In this document: in pieces, positions 58,211 through 58,220 of the stretch
Layout of the letters: each line of letters starts with the position of its first letter
Position numbering within the stretch: position 1 is the stretch's first letter
DNA from: an uncultured Prevotella sp.
Lineage (GTDB): Bacteria; Bacteroidota; Bacteroidia; Bacteroidales; Bacteroidaceae
NCBI GenBank assembly: GCA_900548585.1
Contig: URLI01000008.1
Location: 1-58,220, forward strand
Direction: 5' to 3'
Length of the DNA: 58,220 nt
The notes under the pieces: generated by a model
Database searches by the model: none
What the model was told of the DNA's origin: nothing
Seen by the model: only the letters and a program-made list of their open reading frames with translations
Position numbers and translations under genes: made by a program

Positions 58211-58220
58211 TTTCTGTATA

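Overview
The window holds the right-hand part of an integrated temperate phage (about 1-42,600) followed by chromosomal genes of its host (about 42,694-58,149). The host is a member of the Bacteroidales, most likely Prevotella-like. This rests on the gene content (a FeoA-FeoB fusion, a PurF-like protein starting MGGFFG, a single-ORF GlgB, a MORN-repeat exported protein, QueC) and on promoters of the Bacteroidales form TTG-N19/20-TAnnTTTG. The phage part looks richer in G+C than the chromosomal part by eye; this was not counted.

Phage layout. Nearly all virion genes lie on the minus strand and read right to left: two small ejection-type proteins, an 18.2-kb gene for a 6,073-residue multi-enzyme protein, portal, large terminase, scaffold, a 54-residue protein, major capsid protein, two neck or adaptor candidates, a 2,716-residue fibre, a DUF4376-like protein, a phospholipase-A2-like membrane protein, holin, amidase endolysin and a spanin-like membrane protein. 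There is no tape measure, sheath or tail tube gene, which suggests a podovirus-type particle. The small-terminase candidate (39,589), a duplicated-domain gene (15,126) and two paralogous 73-residue genes (40,510 and 40,737) are on the plus strand. The tyrosine integrase (40,955-42,436) is at the right border, with 11-bp repeats beside it. The left border, the repressor and the replication genes are outside the window.

How the phage genes work together. The giant gene sits third in a row after two proteins resembling internal core or pilot proteins, in the place held by T7 gp16. It carries, in order, a ParB/DdrB-like nuclease-like domain, two PBECR-type toxin-like domains, an inorganic-pyrophosphatase-like domain, an adenine methyltransferase, an SNF2-like helicase, a zincin protease and an LPD38-like C-terminal region. 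The likely role is injection with the DNA to protect the genome and act on the new host. The fibre ends in a C-type-lectin-like domain with the hallmarks of a diversity-generating retroelement target, followed by a perfect 20-nt palindrome, but no reverse transcriptase is in view.

Regulation. Five phage promoters share AAAAGATAACA (four exact copies, one 9/11 copy) exactly 22 nt upstream of a TAnnTTTGC -7 element, with no consensus -33 TTG. They precede portal, scaffold, the DUF4376-like gene, holin and the 73-residue gene pair. Host promoters in the same window have the normal TTG-N19/20 arrangement, so a phage-specific activator is likely. Between the small-terminase candidate and the 73-residue genes lies a 0.5-kb non-coding region with eight ATGCGnnCGCAT-like sites, an AT-rich inverted repeat and two terminators.

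Host genes from 42,694: ppdK, comEC-like, purF-like, a membrane protein, glgB, a MORN-repeat protein (all minus strand), then kdsB, feoAB and a membrane protein (plus strand), and queC (minus strand).
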